Below are positions 46,524 through 55,851 of a stretch of 64,000 nucleotides of DNA, in pieces. The notes beneath the pieces were generated by a model, which was given only the letters and a program-made list of their open reading frames with translations, was not told the origin of the DNA and did no database searches. The stretch is from positions 806,001 to 870,000 of the forward strand of contig NZ_LT605205.1 in NCBI RefSeq assembly GCF_900095135.1, written 5' to 3'. This DNA is from Proteiniphilum saccharofermentans (GTDB lineage: Bacteria > Bacteroidota > Bacteroidia > Bacteroidales > Dysgonomonadaceae). Made by a program: the position numbers and the translations under genes. The stretch's first letter is position 1. Every line of letters begins with the position of its first letter.

Positions 46524-48070
46524 TCAATTTTTTGGATGTTCTTTCTTAAAATCTATCCAGTAATCTTTGATTGTCGATTTCACCTCTTTGTGCAGAATAA
46601 GTAGTCCGATCAGGTTCGGGACTGTCATAAGGGCGATGGTGATCAACGATAAACTCCAGATGATTGTGGTATCGGTAAAGGAAGCAAGAAAAAATCCCAA
46701 TACGAAAATGATCCTATAGACCACTATATATTTTGCTCCTACTAAGTAAGTGACACTTCTGTCCCCGTAATAAGACCAGGCGATAGCGGTGGAGAAAGCA
46801 AACAGGAGTAATGCAATGGCGACAATATATTGTCCGGAGTTGCCTAGTATGCTTTTCGAGAAAGCCGCGGTAGAGAGAGGGGCACTGTGAATAAGGGATT
46901 GCCCGGTGAAGGTTAAATTACCGGACCGGTCGGTTATCTTACCATTAGTGACCGGAATTTTGCCGGAGAAAAGATCTCCACCCTGTCGAACTTCAATATT
47001 TTCTGCCAATGAACGTGCATGAATAATGGAAATCTTATCCAGGATTTTACCTTCTTCTATCTGAATTTCCCCTGTGAAGAGGGATACCTTATCCTTATTA
47101 TTCAGATGGTTCTTGAGGGCAGCTAGATTTTCTTCATTTTGTTCGTGATAATAACCTGCCAGAATTTCGATATCGGTTTGCTGGAACTGATTGGAGAGTT
47201 TTTCATTCCATACACCTGATGATAAGAGCACCATGCCGGTAAGAAAACAGATGATGATGGTGTCGATGAACGGTTCCAGGATGGCAACCATCCCTTCTGA
47301 AACCGGTTCATGGGCTTTGGCTGCAGCATGGGCGATGGGTGCGGAACCCTGTCCCGCCTCATTGGAGAATAATCCTCTGTTTACTCCATTGTTGAATGCG
47401 AAAGCGAATCCGGCTCCCAGAAAACCGCCGACAGCAGCTGTACCGGAAAAGATATCACTGAATATAGATATAAATGAAGGGATAATATTTTGATAATTGG
47501 AGAAAATGACCGCTATGGCTCCTGCAAAATAGATGATCGCCATGAAAGGGACCAGTTTTTCGGTTACCTGTGCTATCCTTTTGATCCCTCCGATGATAAT
47601 CAAGCCGAGTAAGACGGATAAGACAGCCCCCGTTACCATATGTTGTATCCCGAAAGTGGCAAACATGGCATTCGATATGCTGTTTATCTGTGGCAGGCTT
47701 CCGGTCCCGAAAGAAGATAAAATGGTAGCTATCGCGAAAAATCCCCCTATCCAGTATCCTGTTTTGATTTGCTTCCCATTTTTCAGATTGATATTTAACC
47801 GTTTTTTCATATAATACATGGGGCCACCGGCTACCATCCCTTTTTCATCAAAATCCCGGTATTTATGTGACAGGGTTACTTCCACGAATTTGGTACACAT
47901 CCCTAAAAATGCAGTCATCAGCATCCAGAACAATGCAGCCGGTCCTCCCAAATGGACAGCCAGCGCCACTCCGGCAATATTCCCGGTACCCACCGTTCCT
48001 GAAAGGGCGGTAGCCAACGCCTGAAAATGGGATGTGTCGCCTTTGTCTGTCTTTTTGTCGTATTTTCCTT
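46524..48070 (-). pseudogene. Alanine/sodium symporter (AGCS), 3' fragment cut by IS
   Basis: About 512 residues beginning at [20 protein letters not shown] (the AGCS signature), including [32 protein letters not shown] and the later ITTVA-like membrane helices. Residues about 275-380 of this fragment form an unusual non-membrane insert ([30 protein letters not shown]) between two membrane segments. The 5' part lies at 49382-49544. Joining 49544-49382 to 48061-46524 gives 1701 bases, exactly 567 codons, so the insertion is the only lesion. A start within the IS at 48083 would make a shortened protein lacking the first helix. Confidence 0.93.
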
Positions 48071-48161
48071 CATTAGTGTCCACTAAAAAATCATAATAGT
48101 TCTTTGAAATTGTTGATATTCAATTTATTGTATCCGATTTTCGAGTCAACGGATTTGAATT

Positions 48162-48169
48162 TATCTTTG
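48162..48169 (+). promoter_or_regulatory. Candidate promoter -7 element for the IS transposase
   Basis: TATCTTTG (TAnnTTTG) within the element, 19 nt upstream of the ATG at 48189. Confidence 0.5.
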
Positions 48170-48188
48170 CGGTCAGAATCAGACCGTT

Positions 48189-49352
48189 ATGCATAAAGAC
48201 CCATTCGTTTTCTCCCAATTAGTCCAGTTCATGGATAGGAATCACTTCAATTACCTTGTACGCAAGTATGAAGGTGATAGATACGTCAAGAGCTTTACCT
48301 GTTGGAATCAGCTACTTACGATGATGTTCGGGCAACTGACCAACCGCGAAAGCCTCCGCGATCTAATTGTAGCGACCGAGGCGCATAGCGGCAAACTTTA
48401 CCATCTTGGAATGGGAAAGTCGGTGACCCGAAGCAATCTTAGCAAGGCTAATGAGCAGCGCGACTATCGTATATTCGAGGACTATGCCAAGTTCATGATC
48501 AACGAGGCAAGGAAGCGGCGGATTGACAAAATCTTCGAGCTTGAAGGGCATGTCTATGCGTTCGATTCGACTACGATTGACCTGTGTCTGTCGGTGTTCG
48601 AATGGGCTAAATTCCGTAAGCATAAAGGCGGCATCAAGATGCACACGCTTTACGATATAGAGGCTCAAGTTCCTGCTTTCGTGCATATTACTCCGGCAAA
48701 CGTACACGATTCCAAGGCTATGCTTGAGATACCATACGAGCCAGGGGCCCATTATATTTTCGATCGCGGCTACAACGATTACGGCAACCTGTACACTATT
48801 CACCGCACTAAAGGATTCTTCGTTCTGAGAGCCAAAAACAACGTCCAGATGAAGCCGAGAACTTGGAAAAGGCGACTTGCGCGAGGCATCGTTTCCGACA
48901 TAGTCGGCACTTTCACCGTGTATAAAAGCACCAAGGTTTATCCGGAGGAACTGCGAAAGGTGATTTGCATCGATCCTGAGGATGGTAGCAAATACATTTT
49001 TCTTACCAATAATCTGACAGCCACGGCCTCTCTGATTTCGGAACTTTACCGCAATCGGTGGAGTGTGGAACTATTCTTCAAATGGGTGAAGCAACATCTC
49101 CGAATCAAGAAGTTCTGGGGTACATCAGAGAATGCCGTGCGTGTCCAAATCTATTGTGCAATAATTACTTATTGCCTTGTAGCAATAGTTCAACACGGCA
49201 TGAAATTGGAACGCAGCATCTACGAAGTCCTTCAAATTCTTGGAATCTCGCTTACCGACAAGACCCATTTGCGGGACTTGTTCGACAAAAAGAATATCAA
49301 TGATGTCAAAGATCTCTATGGTTCGAGTGAACTAAATTTATTCAACTTTTAA
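48189..49352 (+). CDS. IS4-family DDE transposase
   Basis: 387 residues, apparently intact. Catalytic triad in family context: Asp126 ([20 protein letters not shown]), Asp192 ([13 protein letters not shown]) and Glu294 in the Y-x2-R-x3-E-x6-K signature [16 protein letters not shown]-terminus [19 protein letters not shown] is typical of the Bacteroidetes branch. Length is near that of related transposases. Confidence 0.96.
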   Translation: MHKDPFVFSQLVQFMDRNHFNYLVRKYEGDRYVKSFTCWNQLLTMMFGQLTNRESLRDLIVATEAHSGKLYHLGMGKSVTRSNLSKANEQRDYRIFEDYAKFMINEARKRRIDKIFELEGHVYAFDSTTIDLCLSVFEWAKFRKHKGGIKMHTLYDIEAQVPAFVHITPANVHDSKAMLEIPYEPGAHYIFDRGYNDYGNLYTIHRTKGFFVLRAKNNVQMKPRTWKRRLARGIVSDIVGTFTVYKSTKVYPEELRKVICIDPEDGSKYIFLTNNLTATASLISELYRNRWSVELFFKWVKQHLRIKKFWGTSENAVRVQIYCAIITYCLVAIVQHGMKLERSIYEVLQILGISLTDKTHLRDLFDKKNINDVKDLYGSSELNLFNF

Positions 49353-49381
49353 CCGTGTCCAATTTTTAGTGGACACTTGTG

Positions 49382-49544
49382 ATTTTCCTTTTACAATGCG
49401 GATAGCATGTGAAAAATACCTGATTTGAGGAAACTTTAAGTAGAATGTGAAAAAAACGCCTGTTCCCAGAAGTAGAAAAATAAACCAGTTGTTTCCTGCA
49501 ATATATTGATGTATAAAGAGAAAGAATTCGTTGAGTTGTTGCAT
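49382..49544 (-). pseudogene. Alanine/sodium symporter (AGCS), 5' fragment
   Basis: About 54 codons from [14 protein letters not shown] to IRIVKGK, covering the first membrane helix ([19 protein letters not shown]) and ending at the IS insertion. The gene resumes at 48070. Without the IS the full protein would be 566 residues, the normal size for AGCS symporters plus an insert. It would import alanine or glycine with sodium. The remaining N-terminal fragment is not functional alone. Confidence 0.92.
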
Positions 49545-49659
49545 AAAACTAAATTATAGGTAGAGTAATCGATGACCAGTTTGCAAATATAGTTATTCAT
49601 TTAAAAAATCAAACATTCACTTAAAAAAAGATTAATATGACGTTTTGTACAAACTTTAT

Positions 49660-49679
49660 TATCTTTGTCTTTACTTTTG
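49660..49679 (+). promoter_or_regulatory. Candidate promoter region for the Gfo/Idh/MocA gene
   Basis: Two overlapping-range -7 matches: TATCTTTG (49660-49667) and TACTTTTG (49672-49679). The leader to the ATG at 49827 would be about 145-160 nt. The gap 49545-49826 has no other feature I can support. Confidence 0.35.
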
Positions 49680-49826
49680 ATGTTATTTCTTTTCTATTGC
49701 AGTACTGAGGTGTTGACGTGAACATGATTGCCAATCCGATAATTTTCTGGTGGATAGTTCGTACAGACCGAAACTAACAAAATATATAGAAACAGACCAA
49801 ATATAAATTTAAAATAATACTTTATC

Positions 49827-51200
49827 ATGGACAGACGAAATTTTTTAAAGAAATCCGCCATTTCAGCAACGGGGTTAAGCCTGGCTCCGTTGATGGGAAG
49901 CTCCTATTCTTCCGTTTTCGGTCAATCTTCACCGGGTAATAAAATCAAGGTAGGCCTGATCGGGTGCCGTAATCAAGGATGGAGTAATCTGAAAGCTTTT
50001 CTTCAATACCCCGACGTGGAGTGTATCTCCATGTGTGATGTGGATGATCAATGGCTCTATCAACGTGCTTCCGATTTGGAAGAGTTGACCGGTAAAAAGC
50101 CACCTCAGTTGGTGAAGGACTGGCGCAGGGTGATCGATAACAAAGATGTGGACATGGTGATTATCGGGACCCCCGACCATTGGCACTGTCTCCAGTTGAT
50201 CGCTGCCTGTGAGGCAGGTAAGGATGTCTTTGTGGAAAAACCGCTGGCCAATACTATTGAGGAGTGCGACCTGATGGTAAAAGCTACGCGTAAATATAAC
50301 CGTATTGTGCAGGTGGGGCAGTGGCAACGTAGTGACCCACACTGGGACGAAGCGGCTGCATATGTGCAAAGCGGAGAACTGGGCCGTGTGAGAACCGTAA
50401 AAGTATGGGCTTATCAGACCAGCAAATGGACATTGCCGGTAGTCCCCGATTCGGCACCACCTGCAGGCGTGGATTATGACATGTGGTTAGGTCCGGCGCC
50501 TAAGCGTACTTTTAACCAAAACAGGTTTCATTATAATTTCCGTTTCTTCTGGGATTACGCCGGTGGGTTGATGGCCGATTGGGGTGTGCACCTGCTTGAT
50601 TATGCCATGAAAGGGATGAATGTGGGATTACCTTCATATGTCTATGGCGCCGGAGGAAAATATGGCTATCCGGATGATGCCATGGAGACGCCCGATACAC
50701 TGATGGTGACTTATAAATATCCTGATTTCAATATCATCTGGGATCATGCATGTGGAATAGGTACAGGATTGTTCGGTCTCAGGGAAGGGGTTGCCTTTTT
50801 TGGAGAGAACGGTACGCTGATCCTTACCCGCCAGGGGTGGGAGGTAGTCCCCGAACAAGCTATCAATAGCCGTACGTTCCCATATTGTTACCCTTGTGAC
50901 GATGAAAGAAAACCCAATACGCTCCGGATGGAAGCAGTGGAAAAAAAGAAAGGTACAGGCAGAGGTCTCTATCTGCATGCCGGCAATATGCTCGATTGTA
51001 TGCGTTCACGTGAATTGCCTAATGCTGATATCGCCATTGGCGCTGAAGTGGCTAAACTGAGTCATTTGGGGAATATCTCATGTCGTGTAGGGACTGCACT
51101 GAACTGGGATGACAAAGCTGGAAAATTTGTCGGTAATGACGAAGCCAACAGGTTAATCAAGGCAAATTACCGCGCTCCATGGAAATTGCCGGAACTCTGA
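49827..51200 (+). CDS. Gfo/Idh/MocA-family oxidoreductase, Tat-exported
   Basis: 457 residues. N-terminal twin-arginine signal MDRRNFLKKSAISATGLSLA. The Rossmann start is IKVGLIGCRNQGWSNL; the Gfo/Idh/MocA signature follows as VDMVIIGTPDHWHCLQL and GKDVFVEKPLANTIEECD, the latter with the EKP lysine (about residue 140). C-terminal alpha/beta substrate domain contains FRFFWDYAGGLMADWGVHLLDY. These enzymes use NAD(P)(H) on sugars or cyclitols; exported members are common near Bacteroidetes glycan loci. No substrate can be read off. Monocistronic, closed by a strong hairpin. Confidence 0.92.
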   Translation: MDRRNFLKKSAISATGLSLAPLMGSSYSSVFGQSSPGNKIKVGLIGCRNQGWSNLKAFLQYPDVECISMCDVDDQWLYQRASDLEELTGKKPPQLVKDWRRVIDNKDVDMVIIGTPDHWHCLQLIAACEAGKDVFVEKPLANTIEECDLMVKATRKYNRIVQVGQWQRSDPHWDEAAAYVQSGELGRVRTVKVWAYQTSKWTLPVVPDSAPPAGVDYDMWLGPAPKRTFNQNRFHYNFRFFWDYAGGLMADWGVHLLDYAMKGMNVGLPSYVYGAGGKYGYPDDAMETPDTLMVTYKYPDFNIIWDHACGIGTGLFGLREGVAFFGENGTLILTRQGWEVVPEQAINSRTFPYCYPCDDERKPNTLRMEAVEKKKGTGRGLYLHAGNMLDCMRSRELPNADIAIGAEVAKLSHLGNISCRVGTALNWDDKAGKFVGNDEANRLIKANYRAPWKLPEL

Positions 51201-51225
51201 TATTTTTTATGGGTATAAATGAAAA

Positions 51226-51259
51226 TCGCTCCGGAAGTATAATCACACAGCCGGAGCGA
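51226..51259. terminator. Bidirectional hairpin after the oxidoreductase gene
   Basis: TCGCTCCGG (51226-51234) and CCGGAGCGA (51251-51259), a perfect 9-bp stem, followed on plus by aattttat and preceded by aaaa (T-run on minus). It lies between convergent genes and can serve both. Confidence 0.75.
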
Positions 51260-51283
51260 AATTTTATATAATAGGTGGATATC

Positions 51284-51832
51284 TTAAAACTTGTATACCC
51301 ATTTGGCAAATGCATTTACCCAATTCTTCAGAAATTCTTTGGTGCTTTCGTTCTTCAGGTTGTTTTGTTCGTCGAACAGCTCCCATGAATTTCCGATATA
51401 TGCTTCGGGTTGTTGCATCATATAGATGTTCAGGAAGACCATGGGTTGACGCAGTGCGTGGTTAGCTACTGAGCCGCCAAGAGGACTCATGGAACTGCTC
51501 ACGATAGCTCCCGGCTTTCCTGCCCATTTATTCTGCCCATAAGGTCTTGATCCTACATCAAGTGCATTTTTCATTACCCCGGAAGTACTTCGGTTATACT
51601 CAGGAGTGAAAAAAAGATATCCATCAGCCTCACCGATCTTTTTGCGGAATTCAACCCATTCTGCCGGAGGATTTGCATCGAGGTCCTCATTGTAGTGAGC
51701 TAACTGCCCTATTTCTATAATCTCCAACTCCAAGGAATCAGGAGCTAACCTAATTACCTCATTTGCCAACTTTCTGTTGACCGATTCTTTTCGCAGGCTG
51801 CCTACCAGGACAGCTATTTTCTTTTTACTCAT
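51284..51832 (-). CDS. NADPH-dependent FMN reductase
   Basis: 182 residues, flavodoxin-like fold. FMN phosphate loop VLVGSLRKESVNRKLA (about 9-24), the GYLFFTPEYNRSTSGVMKNA segment and SSSMSPLGGSVANHALRQ are diagnostic of the NADPH-dependent FMN reductase family. It likely reduces quinones, azo dyes or chromate with NADPH; the physiological substrate is open. Confidence 0.9.
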   Translation of the reverse strand: MSKKKIAVLVGSLRKESVNRKLANEVIRLAPDSLELEIIEIGQLAHYNEDLDANPPAEWVEFRKKIGEADGYLFFTPEYNRSTSGVMKNALDVGSRPYGQNKWAGKPGAIVSSSMSPLGGSVANHALRQPMVFLNIYMMQQPEAYIGNSWELFDEQNNLKNESTKEFLKNWVNAFAKWVYKF

Positions 51833-51989
51833 AACACCTGTTTTTTAGTTGATTTGCAGATTTATACATAAAAATTTCCGTATTAGTATTAACGCTTTTT
51901 CCATGGCTTTTGTTTGATAGTAAATATTGATAGGCTATCGGGTTCCGGTTTTGGAATAACAGCAGAGGGAAGCAGTAAAAGTCTTTGAA

Positions 51990-52427
51990 TTATTTCCTGA
52001 AACGTGCGAAGAAAAGTTTCATCAGGTCAGCGCAATCATCGGCTAGTACACCAGAAGTAACGGTAGTCTTGGGATGGAGGAGATAAGGTGAGATCTGTGT
52101 ATAGCCTCTTTTTTCATCTGATGCCCCGTATACTACACGCGATATTTGTGCCCATCTCAGTGCACCGGCACACATAGGGCAGGGTTCTACTGTCACGTAG
52201 AGGGTGCAATCGGTCAGGTATTTCCCCCCCAACACATTGGCTGCAGCAGTGATGGCTTGCATCTCGGCATGGGCTGTAACATCATTCAGGGTTTCTGTTA
52301 GATTGTGAGCACGGGTAATAATGCGTTCGTTCACTACGACAACTGCACCGACGGGTACTTCTCCATTTTCGAAAGCTTTGTGTGCTTCCCGCAAAGCCTG
52401 TTGCATAAAATATCGATCGTCGAGCAT
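51990..52427 (-). CDS. tadA: tRNA-specific adenosine deaminase
   Basis: 145 residues. Converts A34 to inosine in the anticodon of tRNA-Arg(ACG). Zinc-dependent cytidine/adenosine deaminase motif: HAE at 53-55 and PCPMC at 82-86 (TVEPCPMCAGALRWAQ), with VPVGAVVVVNE upstream and SRVVYGA downstream. Length fits TadA. RNA-editing role is family knowledge. Related nucleoside deaminases are a less likely alternative. Confidence 0.88.
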   Translation of the reverse strand: MLDDRYFMQQALREAHKAFENGEVPVGAVVVVNERIITRAHNLTETLNDVTAHAEMQAITAAANVLGGKYLTDCTLYVTVEPCPMCAGALRWAQISRVVYGASDEKRGYTQISPYLLHPKTTVTSGVLADDCADLMKLFFARFRK

Positions 52428-52472
52428 CAGTTAGAAAAATTACTAATTACCAATTAGAAGTCCAAGAAGTCA

Positions 52473-52513
52473 AAAATCTTGAATCTTGAATCTTGAATTC
52501 TTGAATCTTTAAA
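52473..52513. repeat. Low-complexity AT-rich tandem repeat downstream of a small gene
   Basis: Variants of aatcttga repeat about five times in tandem. Related low-complexity phrases (tgaatcttgaatc, gtgaaaaattaaaaatg) recur elsewhere in intergenic spaces (9190-9255, 13731-13770, 15361, 20390, 54470). Confidence 0.5.
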
Positions 52514-52537
52514 TCATCAAATTATAAAATCAAAAGA

Positions 52538-52762
52538 TTATCTCCTCATCTCATTTTCTTCGAACAGTGTAGGATAGTCCTGTTCCATATTTTTTAGCAC
52601 ATGGTTGAGAACGGTTTCACGGAACCATCTGGAACGGTTTGTGATTTTATACTTTTTCAGATAGAAATGAATCAGACTGTATTCTTCATCGCTGAGCAAA
52701 AACACGGCCTTTTTTGTACGTGGCTTGATCTTGCCCTGCGGTTTGTATTGTTTCGTTCTCAT
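52538..52762 (-). CDS. Conserved small protein of unknown function
   Basis: 74 residues from the ATG at 52762 (MRTKQYKPQ), chosen because the 50 codons upstream look non-native and would overlap the divergent yraN promoter region. A Lys-rich N-terminus is followed by KAVFLLSDEEYSLIHFYLKK and NRSRWFRETVLNHVLKNM, consistent with a short beta-strand and two helices, possibly a ribbon-helix-helix-like DNA-binding fold. No known domain can be asserted. Divergent from yraN. Confidence 0.6.
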   Translation of the reverse strand: MRTKQYKPQGKIKPRTKKAVFLLSDEEYSLIHFYLKKYKITNRSRWFRETVLNHVLKNMEQDYPTLFEENEMRR

Positions 52763-52898
52763 CAAATAACTATTGAAATTTCTGCATGCGCTTTTCCTTT
52801 GCCAGTGCAAAAAAACAAAATATTTTCGATAAAACGGGGGATTTACAGGGTAAAGTTGTATTTTTACAAGGTTTAAAAGCTGTTTTGTATCAAGAGAG

Positions 52899-53261
52899 AT
52901 GGCCAAACACAATGAGTTGGGAAGGAAAGGTGAAGAAGCTGCGGTGAATTGTCTTAAAAGGAAGGGACACCGGGTTCTGGAACGGAATTGGTCTTTTTCC
53001 GGTTATGAAATCGATATAATATCAGAATATGAAGAATTTATCGTGTTCGTAGAGGTTAAGACCCGTAGTTCTGTCGAATGGGGTAATCCGGAAAATGCTG
53101 TTACTGAGCAACGTATGCGACGTATGATACGTGCTGCCAGTCACTATCTGAAAATAAACCATATCGATAAACCGGCCCGCTTCGATATTGTTACGGTAAT
53201 AGGCAAAGAACAGAATTTCGAACTGGAACATATCGAAGATGCATTTTTACCTTTTTTGTGA
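52899..53261 (+). CDS. yraN: YraN/UPF0102 family protein
   Basis: 120 residues. Endonuclease-fold signature: GYEIDIISEYEEFIVFVEVKTRSS, with Asp and E-x-K positions in place, then AASHYL and RFDIVTV. The family is widespread next to ribosome and recombination genes; its biochemical role is not settled. Starts after an AGAGAG ribosome binding site. Confidence 0.9.
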   Translation: MAKHNELGRKGEEAAVNCLKRKGHRVLERNWSFSGYEIDIISEYEEFIVFVEVKTRSSVEWGNPENAVTEQRMRRMIRAASHYLKINHIDKPARFDIVTVIGKEQNFELEHIEDAFLPFL

Positions 53262-53329
53262 AAAGAGCTTTGACTGAATACAATATGGTATGACAATTTT
53301 AATTGCATAAAACGGGAATCAAACGGGGT

Positions 53330-53692
53330 ATGAATATCGAAGAACTTTTTGATTATTGTCAATCCATTCAGGGTGCGGAAGCGACGACCCCCTTCGATGA
53401 GTGGACCATCGTAATGAAAGTGATGGGGAAGATGTTCGCATTGATACCTACGGATGGGGACAGATTTTGTATCAGTCTCAAGTGTGACCCGGCAAAAGCC
53501 ATCACACTGCGTGAAAAATATGTATGTGTGGAAGGGGCTTATCATATGAACAAAACCTACTGGAATACCATTTATTTGGATAGGGATATGCCCGATGATG
53601 AACTCAGGGAGTGGATTAATCATTCTGTAGAAGAGGTTATAAAGAAATTGCCAAAAAAGCAGCAGCAACAATATTATGGAACAATTAAGTAA
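53330..53692 (+). CDS. MmcQ/YjbR-family protein
   Basis: 120 residues from the ATG at 53330 (MNIEELFDYC); an in-frame start 9 codons upstream is less likely. Family signature: GAEATTPFDEWTIVMKVMGKMFAL, CISLKCDPAKAITLRE, and GAYHMNKTYWNTIYLDRD. These double-wing proteins are sometimes called DNA-binding, but the function is unproven. Overlaps birA by 17 nt, so translational coupling is likely. Confidence 0.88.
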   Translation: MNIEELFDYCQSIQGAEATTPFDEWTIVMKVMGKMFALIPTDGDRFCISLKCDPAKAITLREKYVCVEGAYHMNKTYWNTIYLDRDMPDDELREWINHSVEEVIKKLPKKQQQQYYGTIK

Positions 53693-54428
53693 AGATCGCC
53701 AAATAATCCGGTTGGAAGAGACTGAGTCAACCAATCTCTATTTAAAACAACTGGCCAGGGAGGAGCACCTTGAAGAGGGATCGATGGTTATAGCCGATTT
53801 TCAGACCGTTGGACGAGGGCAGATGGGGAATTCCTGGTTTTCTTCGAAAGGTGAAAATCTCTTATTCAGCCTGTTGATCTATCCCAAGGAGGTGCTGGCC
53901 AATGAACAATTCATTATTTCCCGCATTGCTTCACTGGCTGTTAAGAATACGCTCGACCGGTTTACGGACGATATTCGTATCAAATGGCCGAACGATATCT
54001 ATTGGAAAGAGCAAAAAATAGCGGGGATACTGATAGAAAATGATATTGATAACAAATATATCGCCAATTCAGTGATCGGGATCGGGATCAATGTCAATCA
54101 GCAAATATTTCCACCCGAGCTTTCCAATCCTGTGTCACTTTGGCAAATTATCGGCTCAGTACAGGATCGGGATTACATCCTCGATATTTTTCAAAGGGAG
54201 TTTTTCCTGCTCTATCGTGATTTTGAGAAAGGGGAAATCAAAACTATTGAAGATGAATATATGCTCGATCTGTACCGGGTAAATGGTTATTATTGGTACG
54301 AAGACAAGAATGGCCGGTTTATGGCGAAGGTCGAAGATGTACTCCCTTCGGGTCATCTGGTGTTGAAAACAATCGATACAGAAGAGGAACGGAAGTACGC
54401 GTTTAAAGAGGTCACCTTTGTGGAATGA
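53676..54428 (+). CDS. birA: Biotin-[acetyl-CoA-carboxylase] ligase
   Basis: 250 residues. Attaches biotin to the carboxyl-carrier protein of acetyl-CoA carboxylase. Motifs: LEETESTNLYLKQL, GRGQMGNSWFSSKGENLLFS (ATP/biotin loop) and IRIKWPNDIYWKEQKIAGIL. No N-terminal helix-turn-helix, so it is a monofunctional (non-repressor) type. Overlaps the MmcQ-like gene upstream by 17 nt. Confidence 0.95.
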   Translation: MEQLSKDRQIIRLEETESTNLYLKQLAREEHLEEGSMVIADFQTVGRGQMGNSWFSSKGENLLFSLLIYPKEVLANEQFIISRIASLAVKNTLDRFTDDIRIKWPNDIYWKEQKIAGILIENDIDNKYIANSVIGIGINVNQQIFPPELSNPVSLWQIIGSVQDRDYILDIFQREFFLLYRDFEKGEIKTIEDEYMLDLYRVNGYYWYEDKNGRFMAKVEDVLPSGHLVLKTIDTEEERKYAFKEVTFVE

Positions 54429-54504
54429 GTGGGTGACTGCATCGGGCTTCTAATATCTAACATTTTCATTTTTAGTTTTTCACTATTAGTTTTTAGTTTA
54501 AAAA

Positions 54505-55212
54505 ATGCAATTTAATAGGATTTTACTCAAACTCAGCGGCGAATCGCTGATGGGCGACAAACAGTACGGAATTGACGAAAAGCGTCTGCAGGAATATGCC
54601 GAACAGATATATGAAGCGGCACAGACAGGCGTGCAAATAGGTGTCGTGATTGGCGGAGGAAATATTTTCCGTGGCCTGAGTGGTGCTACCAAAGGATTTG
54701 ACCGGGTAAAAGGCGATCAGATGGGGATGCTGGCCACTGTAATCAACAGCCTTGCGCTGAGTTCGGCACTCACCGCCGTTGGACAGGAAAACCGTGTTTT
54801 CACGGCGGTTCGTATGGAGCCTGTAGGTGAGCTTTATTCTAAATGGAAGGCCATTGAGTCGTTGGAAAGAGGTGAAATCGCAATTCTCGCCGCCGGTACC
54901 GGAAATCCTTTCTTTACGACCGATACCGCATCCGCACTCCGGGGAATTGAAATCGAAGCCGATGCGATGTTCAAAGGAACCCGTGTAGACGGCGTATATA
55001 CGGCTGATCCGGAAAAAGATCCTACCGCTACCAAATTCAAGACGATCACTTTCGATGAAGTCTACAATCGTGGACTGAAAGTGATGGATCTGACCGCTAC
55101 AACGATGTGTAAGGAGAACAACCTGTCCATCGTCGTCTTTGATATGGATAGTTATGGAAACCTGAAAAGAGTGCTTGAAGGCGAAGATATCGGAACACTG
55201 GTGCATGTTTAG
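54505..55212 (+). CDS. pyrH: UMP kinase
   Basis: 235 residues. Amino-acid-kinase fold: FNRILLKLSGESLMG at the start, VVIGGGNIFRGL, TGNPFFTTDTASALRGIE and FDEVYNRGLKVMDLTA. Phosphorylates UMP in pyrimidine nucleotide synthesis. It is followed by frr, the usual bacterial neighbour pair. Confidence 0.97.
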   Translation: MQFNRILLKLSGESLMGDKQYGIDEKRLQEYAEQIYEAAQTGVQIGVVIGGGNIFRGLSGATKGFDRVKGDQMGMLATVINSLALSSALTAVGQENRVFTAVRMEPVGELYSKWKAIESLERGEIAILAAGTGNPFFTTDTASALRGIEIEADAMFKGTRVDGVYTADPEKDPTATKFKTITFDEVYNRGLKVMDLTATTMCKENNLSIVVFDMDSYGNLKRVLEGEDIGTLVHV

Positions 55213-55293
55213 AAAAATTTCACTATTTTTGTTCACAACTTTTTCGTTAAGTGCAATGACGATTGAATTCACTAAAATTTATTGAAGATACTT

Positions 55294-55851
55294 ATGGAAA
55301 TAACGACAATCAGAAAAGAGGCCGAGGAAAAGATGCAGATGACCCTCGAATTCCTGGATGAAACTTTTTCACGTATTCGTGCAGGCCGTGCAAATGCCCG
55401 TATCCTGGACGGTATACGCGTGGAATATTATGGTAGTCTTGTACCGTTGTCGAATGTTGCAACAGTGACCACACCCGATGCCAAGACTATTATGGTTCAA
55501 CCCTGGGAAAAAGCGATGTTGAGAATAGTGGAAAAAGCTATTTTGGACTCCGATGTGGGCATTACTCCCGAGAATAACGGAGAGGTAATTCGTTTAGGGA
55601 TTCCGCCGCTTACGGAAGAACGGCGCAAGCAATTGGTGAAACAGACCAAACAGGAGGCAGAAGAGGCAAAGATCAGTATCCGCAATGCGCGCCGTGAAGG
55701 AATTGATGAGGTGAAAAAGGCTGTCAAAGAGGGTATGGCCGAAGATATGGGAAAAGATGGAGAAAACGAACTGCAAAAACTTCACGATAAGTATATCAAG
55801 AAAGTGGATGAGATGTTCGCCGAAAAGGAGAAGGAGATACTTACCGTTTAA
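55294..55851 (+). CDS. frr: Ribosome recycling factor
   Basis: 185 residues from the ATG at 55294; a TTG 4 codons upstream is possible but gives a non-standard length. Signature: [41 protein letters not shown] and the [15 protein letters not shown]-like block. With EF-G it splits the ribosome after termination. Its stop TAA overlaps the rsgA start by 1 nt. Confidence 0.96.
   Translation: MEITTIRKEAEEKMQMTLEFLDETFSRIRAGRANARILDGIRVEYYGSLVPLSNVATVTTPDAKTIMVQPWEKAMLRIVEKAILDSDVGITPENNGEVIRLGIPPLTEERRKQLVKQTKQEAEEAKISIRNARREGIDEVKKAVKEGMAEDMGKDGENELQKLHDKYIKKVDEMFAEKEKEILTV

Larger units (their letters stand above)
48071..49381 (+). mobile_element. IS4-family insertion sequence, 1311 bp, with 9-bp target duplication
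   Basis: Ends CATTAGTGTCCACTAAAAA (48071) and, on the other side, the complement of CACAAGTGTCCACTAAAAA (to 49381): 19-bp imperfect inverted repeats with two mismatches. The target duplication ATTTTCCTT is exact at 48062-48070 and 49382-49390. It carries one transposase on the plus strand and sits inside the alanine/sodium symporter gene. The undamaged target repeats and intact transposase argue for a recent insertion. Confidence 0.95.

Noticed and set aside
48062-48083. Independent start for the 3' part of the symporter
   Set aside because: The frame begins within the IS end; the true first exon-like segment is at 49382-49544 and joins in frame, so this is an interrupted gene.
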